Counted from the stretch's first letter, positions 39,111 to 47,942 are shown. The stretch is 64,000 bases of DNA from Tropicimonas isoalkanivorans (GCF_900112335.1 NZ_FOLG01000005.1:124001-188000), one strand, 5' to 3'. Notes: generated from the letters alone by a model not told the origin. Numbers and translations: made by a program.

Positions 39111-39788
39111 ATGCAGATCGGCATTCTTCAAACCGGCCACGCCCCCGACGAGCTTCAACCGGAGCACGGCGACTACAACGACATGTTCGAGCGCCTGCTG
39201 GACGGGCACGGTTTCACCTTCCGGACCTGGCGCGTGGTCGACGGCGACCTGCCCGAAGCCGTGACGCAGGCGGACGGCTGGCTCATTACCGGCTCCCGCT
39301 TCGGTGCCTACGAAGACCACCCCTGGATACCGCCACTGGAGGCGTTCATCCGGGCGGTCCACGCGGACGGCCGCCCGATGGTGGGCATCTGCTTTGGGCA
39401 CCAGATCATCGCCAAGGCACTCGGCGGCAAGGTGGAGAAGTTCGAAGGCGGCTGGTCCGTCGGGCGGCAGACCTACACGATCGAGGGCCAGGACATGGCG
39501 TTGAACGCCTGGCACCAGGACCAGGTGACCGAGCCGCCCGCCGGCGCGACCACGGTCGGCTCGTCGGATTTCTGCCGCCATGCCGCGTTGGCCTACGGCG
39601 ACAGTATCTTCACCGTGCAGCCGCACCCGGAGTTCGATTCCGCGATGATCGAAGGCCTGATCGAGGCCCGCGGCCGCGCCGTCCCGCCGGAGCGTGTGGA
39701 CGCAGCGATGCAGTCGCTCTCCATGCCCAACTCCAGTGGAGAGATGGCCGCGCGCCTCGCCAGCGTGCTCCTCAAGGCATCCCGCTAA
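39111..39788 (+). CDS. Class I glutamine amidotransferase-like protein
   Basis: A 225-residue GMP-synthase-like GATase1 protein. The nucleophile elbow is GICFGHQII (Cys about 93), and the catalytic His and Glu are in FTVQPHPEFDS. GSRFGAYEDHPWI is typical of stand-alone GATases. Next to the GS-like ligase it may hydrolyse a gamma-glutamyl bond, as PuuD does, although PuuD belongs to a different peptidase C26 subgroup. A terminator follows. Confidence 0.9.
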   Translation: MQIGILQTGHAPDELQPEHGDYNDMFERLLDGHGFTFRTWRVVDGDLPEAVTQADGWLITGSRFGAYEDHPWIPPLEAFIRAVHADGRPMVGICFGHQIIAKALGGKVEKFEGGWSVGRQTYTIEGQDMALNAWHQDQVTEPPAGATTVGSSDFCRHAALAYGDSIFTVQPHPEFDSAMIEGLIEARGRAVPPERVDAAMQSLSMPNSSGEMAARLASVLLKASR

Positions 39789-39814
39789 ACAAACCCGCAC
39801 GTCAGAACTGAACC

Positions 39815-39850
39815 GCGACCGGCGCGCCTCCGCGCGTCGCGTCGTTTTTT
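39815..39850 (+). terminator. Rho-independent terminator after the transport/ligase operon
   Basis: GCGAC-CGGCGCG-CCTC-CGCGC-GTCGC forms a GC-rich stem with a small internal mismatch, followed by GTCGTTTTTTC. It separates the amidotransferase gene from the DegT-family gene. Confidence 0.75.
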
Positions 39851-39861
39851 CTTTCGCATAA

Positions 39862-39891
39862 TCTGAAAGCCGCCTACATATTTTCTGAAAG
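39862..39891 (+). promoter_or_regulatory. Two direct repeats TCTGAAAG, 22 bp apart, before the DegT-family gene
   Basis: TCTGAAAG at 39862-39869 and again at 39884-39891, start to start 22 bp, two helical turns. The spacing suits a regulator binding one DNA face. The AT-rich segment between (TACATATTTT) may contain the promoter of the next gene. Confidence 0.4.
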
Positions 39892-39912
39892 TCGAACAGA
39901 AAAGGCCGCACG

Positions 39913-41115
39913 ATGCCCAAGGCGCCCGCCCCCAATGTCTACGACGCAGAACCGATCCCCGAGGCCGCCCGGGCCGAGATCGACCGGCTGATGCAATCGG
40001 GCGATCTGTTCCGCTACACCGCCCCCGAAGACGCCCCTGTCAGCCTGCTGGAACGCGAATTCGCCGCGATGATGGGCACCCGCTACGCGCTTGCCGTCTC
40101 TTCATGTTCGGCCGCGCTGTTCCTGTCGCTGAAGGCCTTGAGGTTGCCGCGCGGGGCGAAGGTGCTGATCCCCGCCTTCACCTTCGCCGCCGTTCCCTCC
40201 GCCGTCGTCCATGCGGACTGCCAGCCAGTCCTCGTCGAGGTCGGCCCGAACTACCGCGTGGACATGGCGGATTTCGAGGCCAAGCTGACCGACGACATCG
40301 GCGCCGTCCTCATCAGCCACATGCGCGGCCACACCTCGGACATGGACGCCATCATGGCCCTGGCCGACGCGCGCGGTATTCCGGTGATCGAGGACGCGGC
40401 GCATTCGCTCGGCACCCTGTGGAACGGGCAAAAGATCGGCACCATCGGGCGGGCGGGGTGCTTTTCCTTCCAGTCCTACAAGCTGGTGAACGCGGGCGAA
40501 GGCGGCATCCTGATTTCGGACGACGCCGACCTGATGGCCCAGGCGATCATCATGTCCGGGGCCTATGAGCACAATTGGAAGAAGCACGACGTTCTGGCCG
40601 ACGCCGTGGCGCGCTGGCAGAACCGCCTGCCGCTCTACAACCTGCGGCTACAAAACCTGTCCGCCGCCGTGATCCGGCCGCAACTCGCCGAGGTGCCCCG
40701 TCGCGTGGCCGACGGACGGGCGAACCACGATTGCGTCGCCGCCCAACTCAATGCCTCGCCCTGGCTGGACGTGCCGCCGCCGTTGCCGCAGGAGCAGCGG
40801 GCGCCGGACTCGATCCAGTTCAACCTAATGGGCATGACCGACGCGCAAGTGACCGCCTTTGCCGACGCCGCGCAGGCTGGCGGGGTGAAGGTGCAGGTCT
40901 TCGGGATGAGCGCCGACAACGCGCGCGCCTTCTGGAACTGGCAGTTCATCGAAGGCGGCGTGCCGGACCTGCCGAAGACACGGGCGATGCTGATGCGAGC
41001 CTGCGACGTGCGCCTGCCCGCCCGGTTGCGGCAGGCGGACCTCGATTTCGTGGCCGGCGTCCTGCTGGGCGCCGCCGAAGAGGTCGCGACCGACGCCCGC
41101 GCCTACGGAACCTAG
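39913..41115 (+). CDS. DegT/DnrJ/EryC1/StrS family PLP-dependent protein
   Basis: A 400-residue fold-type I PLP protein. The cofactor-binding region shows SSCSAALFLSLKAL and VIEDAAHSLG, and the Schiff-base lysine lies in SYKLVNAGEGG (near residue 195). Sugar aminotransferases of this family act on nucleotide-linked keto sugars, but no sugar-nucleotide genes are nearby. A role on the product of the upstream operon is possible. It has its own promoter region after a terminator and converges with a LysR gene with five bases between. Confidence 0.88.
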   Translation: MPKAPAPNVYDAEPIPEAARAEIDRLMQSGDLFRYTAPEDAPVSLLEREFAAMMGTRYALAVSSCSAALFLSLKALRLPRGAKVLIPAFTFAAVPSAVVHADCQPVLVEVGPNYRVDMADFEAKLTDDIGAVLISHMRGHTSDMDAIMALADARGIPVIEDAAHSLGTLWNGQKIGTIGRAGCFSFQSYKLVNAGEGGILISDDADLMAQAIIMSGAYEHNWKKHDVLADAVARWQNRLPLYNLRLQNLSAAVIRPQLAEVPRRVADGRANHDCVAAQLNASPWLDVPPPLPQEQRAPDSIQFNLMGMTDAQVTAFADAAQAGGVKVQVFGMSADNARAFWNWQFIEGGVPDLPKTRAMLMRACDVRLPARLRQADLDFVAGVLLGAAEEVATDARAYGT

Positions 41116-41120
41116 CGCCT

Positions 41121-42089
41121 CTAGAGGACCCGCAGCTCCCCGGCCAGCCAGGGAAGGTGGGCGAATGCCGGCTCCACGATCATCTCCTGCAGCAGCGGCT
41201 TCAGCCGGTCCACGATCAACCCGGGCATCTCCTGCAGCGCTTCGGCGCGCGTGGTGAGGTGGATGCGGCGCGACAGGGGCGCCATCGGCAGGGGAAGCAC
41301 GTCCACCTCCTCCCGGAACCGCCCCGCCCGCAGGTAGCCGAGCGGCGTGAGGATGGTCCAACCGGCCCCCGAGGCCACCATCGCCATGATCGCATGATAG
41401 GAATCGAGCTCGAACCGATGGCTGAGCGCCACGCGGTGATGCGCCAGATGGGCCGCGATCTGCCGGCCCATGAGGTGCCTCTGGGTGTACTGGATCAGCG
41501 GCAGTTCCTGCAGCCCGTCCAGCCCCTGCGCGCCGGCGCCGCGTGGTGCCGCGGCCACGTAAGGCTCCTCTAGAAGCGGGTGCACCTGCATCCACTCCGC
41601 GGCGCCTTCGATCTCCGCCGCGACCACGACATCCAGCGCGTCGCTCTCCAACTGGTCCAGCAGTCGGTGGCTCGGGCCGGTCTCCAGCAGGAACTTGCAG
41701 TGGGTGAGGGTGCCCGCGATGTCCGACAGCAGGCGCGGCGTCACGTCAGCCTCGAAGTCCTCGATCATGCCGAGGCGCAGGTCGGTCATCCCGCTCAGAT
41801 CGCCCGACAGCAATTCCGCGCGCGCCTGCATGGCTTCGTTCCAGATCCGCTGCGCCCTGCGGCGGAACATGTTTCCTGCCGGGGTCAGGCGTGCCGGTCG
41901 GCGCGTGCGGTCGATGAGCTGGCGCCCCAGCGCCGCTTCGAGGTTGGTGAGTTGCTGGCTGACCCCCGACGGGCTCGCCCCCAGCCGCCGCGCCGCCGCG
42001 GAGACCGATCCCTCCTCCGCCATCGCCAGGAACACCTCGATGCCCCAGAGCGTCACGCGGCCGGCGCTGTCGGTCTGACGTAGGATCAT
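41121..42089 (-). CDS. LysR family transcriptional regulator
   Basis: A 322-residue regulator. The N-terminal winged HTH reads FLAMAEEGSVSAAARRLGASPSGVSQQLTNLEAALG, and a substrate-binding domain follows from about residue 100. Single gene, convergent with the DegT-family gene. It may control that gene or the adjacent transport operon, since LysR regulators often lie next to targets, but here it is not divergent, so the target is uncertain. Confidence 0.93.
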   Translation of the reverse strand: MILRQTDSAGRVTLWGIEVFLAMAEEGSVSAAARRLGASPSGVSQQLTNLEAALGRQLIDRTRRPARLTPAGNMFRRRAQRIWNEAMQARAELLSGDLSGMTDLRLGMIEDFEADVTPRLLSDIAGTLTHCKFLLETGPSHRLLDQLESDALDVVVAAEIEGAAEWMQVHPLLEEPYVAAAPRGAGAQGLDGLQELPLIQYTQRHLMGRQIAAHLAHHRVALSHRFELDSYHAIMAMVASGAGWTILTPLGYLRAGRFREEVDVLPLPMAPLSRRIHLTTRAEALQEMPGLIVDRLKPLLQEMIVEPAFAHLPWLAGELRVL

Positions 42090-42158
42090 GCCCCTGTCCC
42101 TGCCGGCTCGGCGTCGGATCGCATGCGGCGGACGGTCAGCACCGCCGCCGGCGCCCCG

Positions 42159-42707
42159 TCACTTGTTCATGCGCGCAAGCTTGTCCTGAAGGTTCGCGAG
42201 CTGGCTCTTGATCTCTTCAAGTTCCTGCTTGCCATCGCCAAAGTCCGGCTCCGGCCCGGTTCCGGGCCAGCCCCCAATTCCCCCGGTCATGGCCTTCATA
42301 AAGGCGGCCTGCTGGGCCTTCATCGCCTCAAACCCCGGCATCGAGGACATCGGGTTCATCTTTTCCATGTTTTCCAGCATCTTCGACTGCCCGTTCTGGA
42401 GCATCTCGAAGGACATGGCCAGGAACTGCGGAACGACCGATGTGGCGGAGGTGGAGTAGCTGCGCACCAGGTCCGTCAACACGTTGATCGGCAAAACGCT
42501 TTCGCCCTTGCTCTCGTGTTCGGCAATGATCTGCAGGAGGTACTGCCGGGTCAGATCGTCCCCCGATTTCAGGTCGACGATCTTGACCTCGCGGCCGGCG
42601 CGAATGAACCCCGCGATATCTTCAAGGGTGACGTAATCGCTTGTCTCGGTGTTGTAGAGACGCCTGCTGGCGTAGCGCTTGATCAGCAGCTTCGTTTCTT
42701 CGGCCAC
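42159..42707 (-). CDS. phaR: PHB synthesis repressor PhaR
   Basis: A 182-residue regulator that binds both DNA and PHB and represses phasin synthesis until polymer appears. The N-terminal PHB/PHA accumulation regulator domain reads LLIKRYASRRLYNTETSDYVTLEDIAGFI, and a C-terminal helical segment (QELEEIKSQLANLQDKL) likely forms a coiled coil. GTG start at 42705-42707 with GGGAGG seven bases upstream. A PhaR-like operator lies 16 bp upstream, suggesting autoregulation. Confidence 0.95.
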   Translation of the reverse strand: MAEETKLLIKRYASRRLYNTETSDYVTLEDIAGFIRAGREVKIVDLKSGDDLTRQYLLQIIAEHESKGESVLPINVLTDLVRSYSTSATSVVPQFLAMSFEMLQNGQSKMLENMEKMNPMSSMPGFEAMKAQQAAFMKAMTGGIGGWPGTGPEPDFGDGKQELEEIKSQLANLQDKLARMNK

Positions 42708-42722
42708 GCAGAAACCTCCCTG

Positions 42723-42733
42723 TTGCGGTGCAG
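42723..42733 (-). promoter_or_regulatory. Near-match PhaR operator before phaR
   Basis: On the minus strand CTGCACCGCAA differs from CTGC-N3-GCAG only in the last base. It overlaps the region just upstream of the phaR ribosome site, consistent with autoregulation. Confidence 0.5.
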
Positions 42734-42757
42734 AAAAGCGTAGACGAGGCGAATTCA

Positions 42758-42793
42758 AAAGAAAAGGGCGGGCTCGCAGAAGCAAGCCCGCCC
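42758..42793 (-). terminator. Rho-independent terminator after phaP
   Basis: Minus strand GGGCGGGCTTGC and GCGAGCCCGCCC form a long stem with one mismatch around TTCT, followed by TTTTCTTTTG. It lies between phaP and phaR, so phaR needs its own promoter. Confidence 0.85.
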
Positions 42794-42885
42794 AACAGTC
42801 CACGCCGTTTAGGGAGGAGGACAACGGCGCAGAACCGGTTACACCAACCCCACTCGCTACTCACACGCTGGCAAATTGCCCCTCG

Positions 42886-43335
42886 TTACTTCGCGGTGCT
42901 GGTCGCTTTCTTGGCGGCCGCGGTCGCGTCGGAAGTGGCTTTCTTGACGGCAGCGGTGGCGTCTTCGGAGAAGTCCTTGCCGGCCGCCAGCATCAGCTCG
43001 ACAGTTTCCATCTGGACTTTCTTGGCAACCTCGGCAAAGGCGGCCATGGTTTCGGCGGTCATCTCGGCTTGCGCGGAGGCGTAGTCGGTGACGGCTTTCT
43101 GGTAGTCGGCCGGCTCTTCTTTCAGCTTGGTGACTTCGGCAAGCTTGGATAGCGTGTCCTTCGTCCACTTGGACGAAATCTCCGTCGACTTCTCGGCCGC
43201 CTCGATGGCAACCTTCGAAAGCTTCTCACCGAGCGCCGCCTGCGTTTTGAAGGCGTCCTGGATGGCGGAACCGTCCACGGGGAACGCGGACATCATGTCT
43301 TGCATCATCTTGGTCAGGTCGTCGGTCTTGGTCAT
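42886..43335 (-). CDS. phaP: Phasin, PHB granule-associated protein
   Basis: A 149-residue amphipathic helical protein (FKTQAALGEKLSKVAIEAAEKSTEIS, AEMTAETMAAFAEVAKKVQ) with an Ala/Lys-rich tail (AAVKKATSDATAAAKKAT) resembling a coil that coats the granule surface. GAGGGA precedes the ATG at 43333-43335. Two perfect PhaR operators lie 70-110 bp upstream and a terminator lies downstream, so it is an independent highly expressed unit. Confidence 0.94.
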   Translation of the reverse strand: MTKTDDLTKMMQDMMSAFPVDGSAIQDAFKTQAALGEKLSKVAIEAAEKSTEISSKWTKDTLSKLAEVTKLKEEPADYQKAVTDYASAQAEMTAETMAAFAEVAKKVQMETVELMLAAGKDFSEDATAAVKKATSDATAAAKKATSTAK

Positions 43336-43404
43336 TTTACATTCCCTCTTCGTGTAGCCCGGCACATCGGGGCGTCGTGAATTTCTATGGCAGAGATATA
43401 CATG

Positions 43405-43415
43405 CTGCACCGCAG
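43405..43415. promoter_or_regulatory. PhaR operator 1 upstream of phaP
   Basis: CTGCACCGCAG is a perfect CTGC-N3-GCAG site, the motif reported for Paracoccus PhaR. It sits 70 bp upstream of the phaP start. Confidence 0.7.
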
Positions 43416-43431
43416 CATTTCAAGTATTTTT

Positions 43432-43442
43432 CTGCACTGCAG
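43432..43442. promoter_or_regulatory. PhaR operator 2 upstream of phaP
   Basis: CTGCACTGCAG is a second perfect CTGC-N3-GCAG site, 27 bp from the first and embedded in the longer palindrome TTTCTGCACTGCAGAAA (one central mismatch). Confidence 0.7.
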
Positions 43443-43484
43443 AAAAAGCCCGAAAGTGCAGGACCTTACGTCAACGTAAGCGAC

Positions 43485-45284
43485 TCAGAGGCTCATTTCG
43501 GGCTTCACGTAGCTGCCCGGAGCGGGTGCGAGCGGGGGGTGTTTTGCGTCGCCGGGCTGGCGTGCCGGCACCTGTGCGCCAGACCGCCGCTTCAGCCATT
43601 CGTCCCAACGCGGCCACCAGGATCCCTCGTGAAAATCCGCCCCTTCGCGCCAGTCCTCGGGCGTAAGCTTCACGTTGTCGTTGGTGTAGTGGCCGTACTT
43701 CTTCTTGGCGGGCGGATTGACGATTCCCGCAATATGTCCGGATTGCGAGAGGATGAACGTCTTCTGCCGCGACCCCATCTTCTGAATTCCGCGGTAGGAG
43801 GATTTCCACGCCGCAATATGGTCGGTCTCGCAGGCAATCGCGCAAATCGGAACGTCCACGTCCCTGACCGACAGAACCTCGCCACAGGTCTCAAACCCCG
43901 GCCCGCCCGCGAATTCGTCGGACTGGCACAGCCCGCGCAGGTATTCCACCGCCATGCGCGCCGGCAGGTTGGTGCTGTCCCCGTTCCAATAGAGCAGGTC
44001 GAAAGCCGGGGGCGCTTCGCCCATCATGTAGCTGCGAATTGCCGGCGCATAGATCAGGTCGTTGCTGCGCAGGAACGAGAAGGTGCGCGTCATGAAGAAA
44101 CTGTCGAGATAGCCAGACCGCGCCACCTCCTCCTCGATCCCGTCCACGAAATCGTCCGACAGGAACACGCCCACCTCGCCCTGATCGGAAAAGTCCACGA
44201 GCGTGGTGAAGAACGTGGCAGAGCGGACCGACGTGTCGCCCCGTTTCTTCATCAGCGCCAGCGTCAGCGACAGTGTCGTGCCGGCGATGCAGTAGCCGAC
44301 CGTGTTCACCTTGTCCTCGCCGCAGATCTGCTTGACCTGCTCGATCGCCGTCAGGAACCCCTCCTCGATGTAGGTATCGAGCCCCGCATCGGCATAGGAC
44401 GCGTCCGGATTGACCCAGGAGACGACGAACAGCGTGTAGCCCTGCTCCACGATCCACTTGATCATGGAGTTCCGGGCGGACAGGTCGAGAATGTAGAACT
44501 TGTTGATCCACGGCGGGAAGATCAGCAGCGGCGTCCGGTGGACCGTCTCCGTCGCCGGGGCATACTGGATCAGCTCGAACATGCGGTTGCGGAACACCAC
44601 CTCGCCCGGCGTCGTGGCGAGGTTGCCACCCACCCGGAACGCGTCCTTGTCCGTCAGCGTCACCACAAGGTCGCCGCCGTGCTCCTCGAGATCCCGGACC
44701 AGGTTCTCCAGCCCGTCCACGAGGGACTGCCCCTCCGTCTCCACCGCCTTTTTCAAAGCCTCGGGATTGGTCGCGAGGTAATTGGCCGGGCTCATCATGT
44801 CGACGATCTGGCGGGAGAAGTATTCGAGTCGCTTCTTGTCTTTGGGCGCAAGGAAATCGAGGTCCGCCACCGCCTTTTCGATCGCGTCGCTGGTCAGCAG
44901 GTATTGCTGTTTGATGTAATTGAAATACGGATGCGTCTGCCACAGCTCCCCCGCGAAACGGCGGTCCTTTGGCGTCTTGTCCTCCGGCGGCTGGAGCTTG
45001 CCGGTGGTCAGCATGTGCTGGGCTTCGATGTAATGCTTGAGCGTCTTGCCCCAGTACCCGATCTGATGCTCGAACACCTTCGAGGGATTCTTCATCAGTT
45101 CCGACACATAGGCCGAGGCCGCCTTCATGTAGAGGTCGTGGCCGGGCCCCTGCAATGCCGGATCGATCTGGCGTTGCCGCGACAGGGCGGCGACCAGCCT
45201 TTGCGACAGAGACTCGATTTTCGCCAGGTTTGCGGCAAGCACATCCGGCTCCAGCGCATCAGGTTTATCATGATCGGTTGTCAT
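43485..45284 (-). CDS. phaC: Poly(3-hydroxyalkanoate) synthase, class I
   Basis: A 599-residue polymerase that builds PHB from (R)-3-hydroxybutyryl-CoA. The alpha/beta hydrolase catalytic core has the lipase-like box GYCIAGT with nucleophile Cys332. ACETDHIAAW carries the catalytic Asp and SGHIAGIVNPP the His. Size and the PWINKFYILDL block fit class I. ATG at 45282-45284; divergent from phaZ (115 bp). Confidence 0.96.
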   Translation of the reverse strand: MTTDHDKPDALEPDVLAANLAKIESLSQRLVAALSRQRQIDPALQGPGHDLYMKAASAYVSELMKNPSKVFEHQIGYWGKTLKHYIEAQHMLTTGKLQPPEDKTPKDRRFAGELWQTHPYFNYIKQQYLLTSDAIEKAVADLDFLAPKDKKRLEYFSRQIVDMMSPANYLATNPEALKKAVETEGQSLVDGLENLVRDLEEHGGDLVVTLTDKDAFRVGGNLATTPGEVVFRNRMFELIQYAPATETVHRTPLLIFPPWINKFYILDLSARNSMIKWIVEQGYTLFVVSWVNPDASYADAGLDTYIEEGFLTAIEQVKQICGEDKVNTVGYCIAGTTLSLTLALMKKRGDTSVRSATFFTTLVDFSDQGEVGVFLSDDFVDGIEEEVARSGYLDSFFMTRTFSFLRSNDLIYAPAIRSYMMGEAPPAFDLLYWNGDSTNLPARMAVEYLRGLCQSDEFAGGPGFETCGEVLSVRDVDVPICAIACETDHIAAWKSSYRGIQKMGSRQKTFILSQSGHIAGIVNPPAKKKYGHYTNDNVKLTPEDWREGADFHEGSWWPRWDEWLKRRSGAQVPARQPGDAKHPPLAPAPGSYVKPEMSL

Positions 45285-45399
45285 GGAGGGGCCTTTTACT
45301 TTACTTTCGCCGAAATGAATACAATTTGACGTTTAACACGGGCAAAGCGAACTTTTGATCCGATTCGTTCTGTAGCCCGCTTGGAGGAGACTTGGTTAA

Positions 45400-46683
45400 A
45401 TGAAGTACATGGTGACGTACGACCTCATGGAGAGCCTCCGAATTACGAATGAATGGCTCGGGTCCACGGCCAAGGCAGTGTGTTCCTATCCATCCTTCGG
45501 GCTCACGGTGAACCCGCTTTTCCAGATGACCGCCGCCTGGGGCGAGGTTACCGAACGAAGCTTCCGCCGCATGGTCGCAAAACCTGACTGGAACATCAAT
45601 TCCGTCGTCGGGGTCGATGGCCGCGATCACCTGGTGGACGTCGTAACCGAGATCAAGAAACCCTTCGGCGACCTGATCCACTTCCAGGTCCAGGGCCGCC
45701 CCGAACAGCCGCGCAAGGTGCTGCTCGTCGCGCCGATGTCCGGCCACTATGCCACGCTCCTGCGCTCCACCGTGATCTCGCTCTTGCCCGACTGCGAGAT
45801 CTACATCACGGACTGGCACAACGCGCGTGACATTCCGGTCTCCGCCGGCAAGTTCGACATCGAGGACTACACCCTCTATCTCGTTGAATTCATGCGCCAT
45901 ATGGGTCCGGACACGCACGTGATCGCGGTGTGCCAGCCGGCCCCCATCGCGCTCGTCGCGACCGCCTATCTCGCGGCACAGGACCCGGCCGCCCAGCCCA
46001 ACTCGCTGACGCTGATCGGCGGCCCGATCGACCCCGGCGCGGCACCGACCGAGGTGACCGATTTCGGCCGGACCGTCACCATGGGCCAACTGGAGCGGCA
46101 CGTCCTCCAGCGCGTCGGCTTCAAGCACGCCGGCGCCGGCCGCATGGTCTATCCGGGGCTCCAGCAGCTCGCCTCCTTCATGGCGATGAACTCCGAAATC
46201 CACGCCACCGCCTTCTTCGACCAGATCGTCCGCGTGGCCCGCAACGAGGCGGGAGAATTCGACCGCCACAACCGCTTCTACGACGAATACCTCGCGGTCA
46301 TGGACATGACGGCGGAATTCTATCTCTCCACCGTCGAGCGGGTCTTCAAGAAACGCGAGATCGCGCGGGACGTGTTCGAGGTAAACGGCGAACGGGTGCA
46401 TATCGGTGCGATCACCGACGTCGCCGTGAAGACCGTCGAGGGTGCGAAGGACGATATCTCCGCACCGGGCCAGTGCGTCGCCGCGCTCGACCTGCTGACC
46501 GGCCTCGACCCGAGCAAGAAGGCCAGCCACCTGGAGCCGGACGCGGGCCACTATGGCATTTTCGCCGGCAAGTCCTGGCGCAACAACATCCGGCCTCTGG
46601 TGCTGGAGTTCATCGACGCCAACATGACCCACGAGCGGCGGCGGATGAAGTTCGCAGATATCAAGACGCTGCACGCCCGCTGA
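45400..46683 (+). CDS. phaZ: Intracellular PHB depolymerase
   Basis: A 427-residue enzyme that degrades native intracellular PHB. It has an alpha/beta hydrolase fold with a Cys nucleophile (Cys178) in VIAVCQPAPIA, as in Ralstonia PhaZ1, VAPMSGHYATLLR at the oxyanion region, and EPDAGHYGIFAGKSWR carrying the catalytic His. It has no signal peptide. GGAGGAG lies about 14 bases before the ATG. Confidence 0.95.
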   Translation: MKYMVTYDLMESLRITNEWLGSTAKAVCSYPSFGLTVNPLFQMTAAWGEVTERSFRRMVAKPDWNINSVVGVDGRDHLVDVVTEIKKPFGDLIHFQVQGRPEQPRKVLLVAPMSGHYATLLRSTVISLLPDCEIYITDWHNARDIPVSAGKFDIEDYTLYLVEFMRHMGPDTHVIAVCQPAPIALVATAYLAAQDPAAQPNSLTLIGGPIDPGAAPTEVTDFGRTVTMGQLERHVLQRVGFKHAGAGRMVYPGLQQLASFMAMNSEIHATAFFDQIVRVARNEAGEFDRHNRFYDEYLAVMDMTAEFYLSTVERVFKKREIARDVFEVNGERVHIGAITDVAVKTVEGAKDDISAPGQCVAALDLLTGLDPSKKASHLEPDAGHYGIFAGKSWRNNIRPLVLEFIDANMTHERRRMKFADIKTLHAR

Positions 46684-46730
46684 GAACGTCGGGACGGCCC
46701 CTGTGCCGTCCCCCCTATCGCGACGGGCCG

Positions 46731-47732
46731 TCACTCCGGCGCGCAAATCTCCTTCCGCCGGATCGCGCCAGCGGTGCGCATCACCAGCGCCACCATGATC
46801 GCCAACAGCACCACGTAGAGGGCCCACCCAAGCACGAGGTGCATCGCCGATCCGGTCAGGCTCGCGAAACGGAACGTGGCGAGGGTCAGCGCCGCCGTCG
46901 GGAAGCTCAGCGCCCACCAGCTCAGGGCAAAGGGACTTTTCCGGATCTTCGGGGCCTGCACGATGACGATGGCCGCGAAGACGTACCCCAGGTTCACCAA
47001 AATCCGCGCCGTGGCATCGACCTGCCCACCGTTAAGTTGAAGCCATGCCAGAAACCCGACCGCAGGCGGCGCGATCAGGATGGCGAGGGTCGGCAGCAAT
47101 TTCCCCGGCAACGGATCGTGGAAGATCAGGCGGTTCATGACCAGCGTGAGCAGTACCAACCAGAACAGAAGCCCCGCGCAGAAGAACAGCCAAGACACCT
47201 CCACGAAGCCGAACGTGACCCCGGCCACCGGGGCGACCACATTGCCGACTGCCGGGATGAACCACGCGGGCGATATGTGCATCGGCTGAAACGGCCGGTG
47301 CCCGATCCAGCCGGAGACGACCGCCAGCATCAGTACGGCCTGCAAAGCCGCCCCGAAGACCCAGATCACCCGCCCCACGCCGGGCAACACATGCGCCAGG
47401 GCCGTGGCGATCAGCAGCATCGAAATGGAAATCGCCGGGAAGAAGGCCTTCTTTACCGGATGCATCCATTCCGCGATGAAATTGGCCTTGTACCGCCGGT
47501 GTTTCAGTCCGAATGCCACCGAAATCAGAGCGAAAGCGGCGACGGTGACTGCGAGAAAGACATTGGAAAGCACCGGCCACACGCCCAGGTTCTGCTCGGC
47601 CAGTCTGGTGGCCAGCGTCAGGCCGGCCAGTCCCATGACCACCGCGTAGAAGGTGACCGGAAATTGTGCGAGGCGCGCGGTCACCTCGCCCGTTGGCACA
47701 TCCCGGATACTCGGCAGGACTGACTCAGGCAT
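46731..47732 (-). CDS. TehA/SLAC1-type transporter
   Basis: A 333-residue integral membrane protein with about ten helices. FPVTFYAVVMGLAGLTLA, the glycine- and phenylalanine-bearing helices and PAWFIPAVGNVVAP match the voltage-independent SLAC1/TehA channel family (TDT superfamily), which carry anions and give tellurite or sulfite export. It is divergent from nsrR, so its expression may answer to nitric oxide. AAAGGGA precedes the ATG at 47730-47732. Confidence 0.9.
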   Translation of the reverse strand: MPESVLPSIRDVPTGEVTARLAQFPVTFYAVVMGLAGLTLATRLAEQNLGVWPVLSNVFLAVTVAAFALISVAFGLKHRRYKANFIAEWMHPVKKAFFPAISISMLLIATALAHVLPGVGRVIWVFGAALQAVLMLAVVSGWIGHRPFQPMHISPAWFIPAVGNVVAPVAGVTFGFVEVSWLFFCAGLLFWLVLLTLVMNRLIFHDPLPGKLLPTLAILIAPPAVGFLAWLQLNGGQVDATARILVNLGYVFAAIVIVQAPKIRKSPFALSWWALSFPTAALTLATFRFASLTGSAMHLVLGWALYVVLLAIMVALVMRTAGAIRRKEICAPE

Positions 47733-47910
47733 CGTCTCTGTCCCTTTCTGGCTCGCGTCACGGGCGGCAGGTCCGCGATTTCGCGGTGATTTGATACATA
47801 CACTTTCCTGAATGTGATATCCATACAAAGCTGTCCGACCAGCCCCCCGGACAATTTCACTCGGATTTCTGCGCCGCCTCGGCCATACATCTTCCCATTG
47901 GCACATTCCG

Positions 47911-47919
47911 GATGCATTT
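47911..47919 (+). promoter_or_regulatory. Candidate NsrR half-site
   Basis: GATGCATTT matches one half of the enterobacterial NsrR operator (AAGATGCATTT, two mismatches at the edge). It lies in the tehA-nsrR intergenic region. Single half-sites occur by chance; low weight. Confidence 0.3.
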
Positions 47920-47942
47920 TACGCCGAATTCGCGTCCCGAAC

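Noticed and set aside
37229-39124. A 631-codon frame on the minus strand opposite the GS-like ligase
   Set aside because: Same antisense composition, no start signal, and a confident enzyme gene on the other strand.
43377-45329. A 650-codon open frame on the plus strand opposite phaC
   Set aside because: It is rich in Arg, Gly, Val, His and Leu as expected for the antisense of a GC-rich gene. It has no ribosome site or known motif, and phaC on the other strand is certain.
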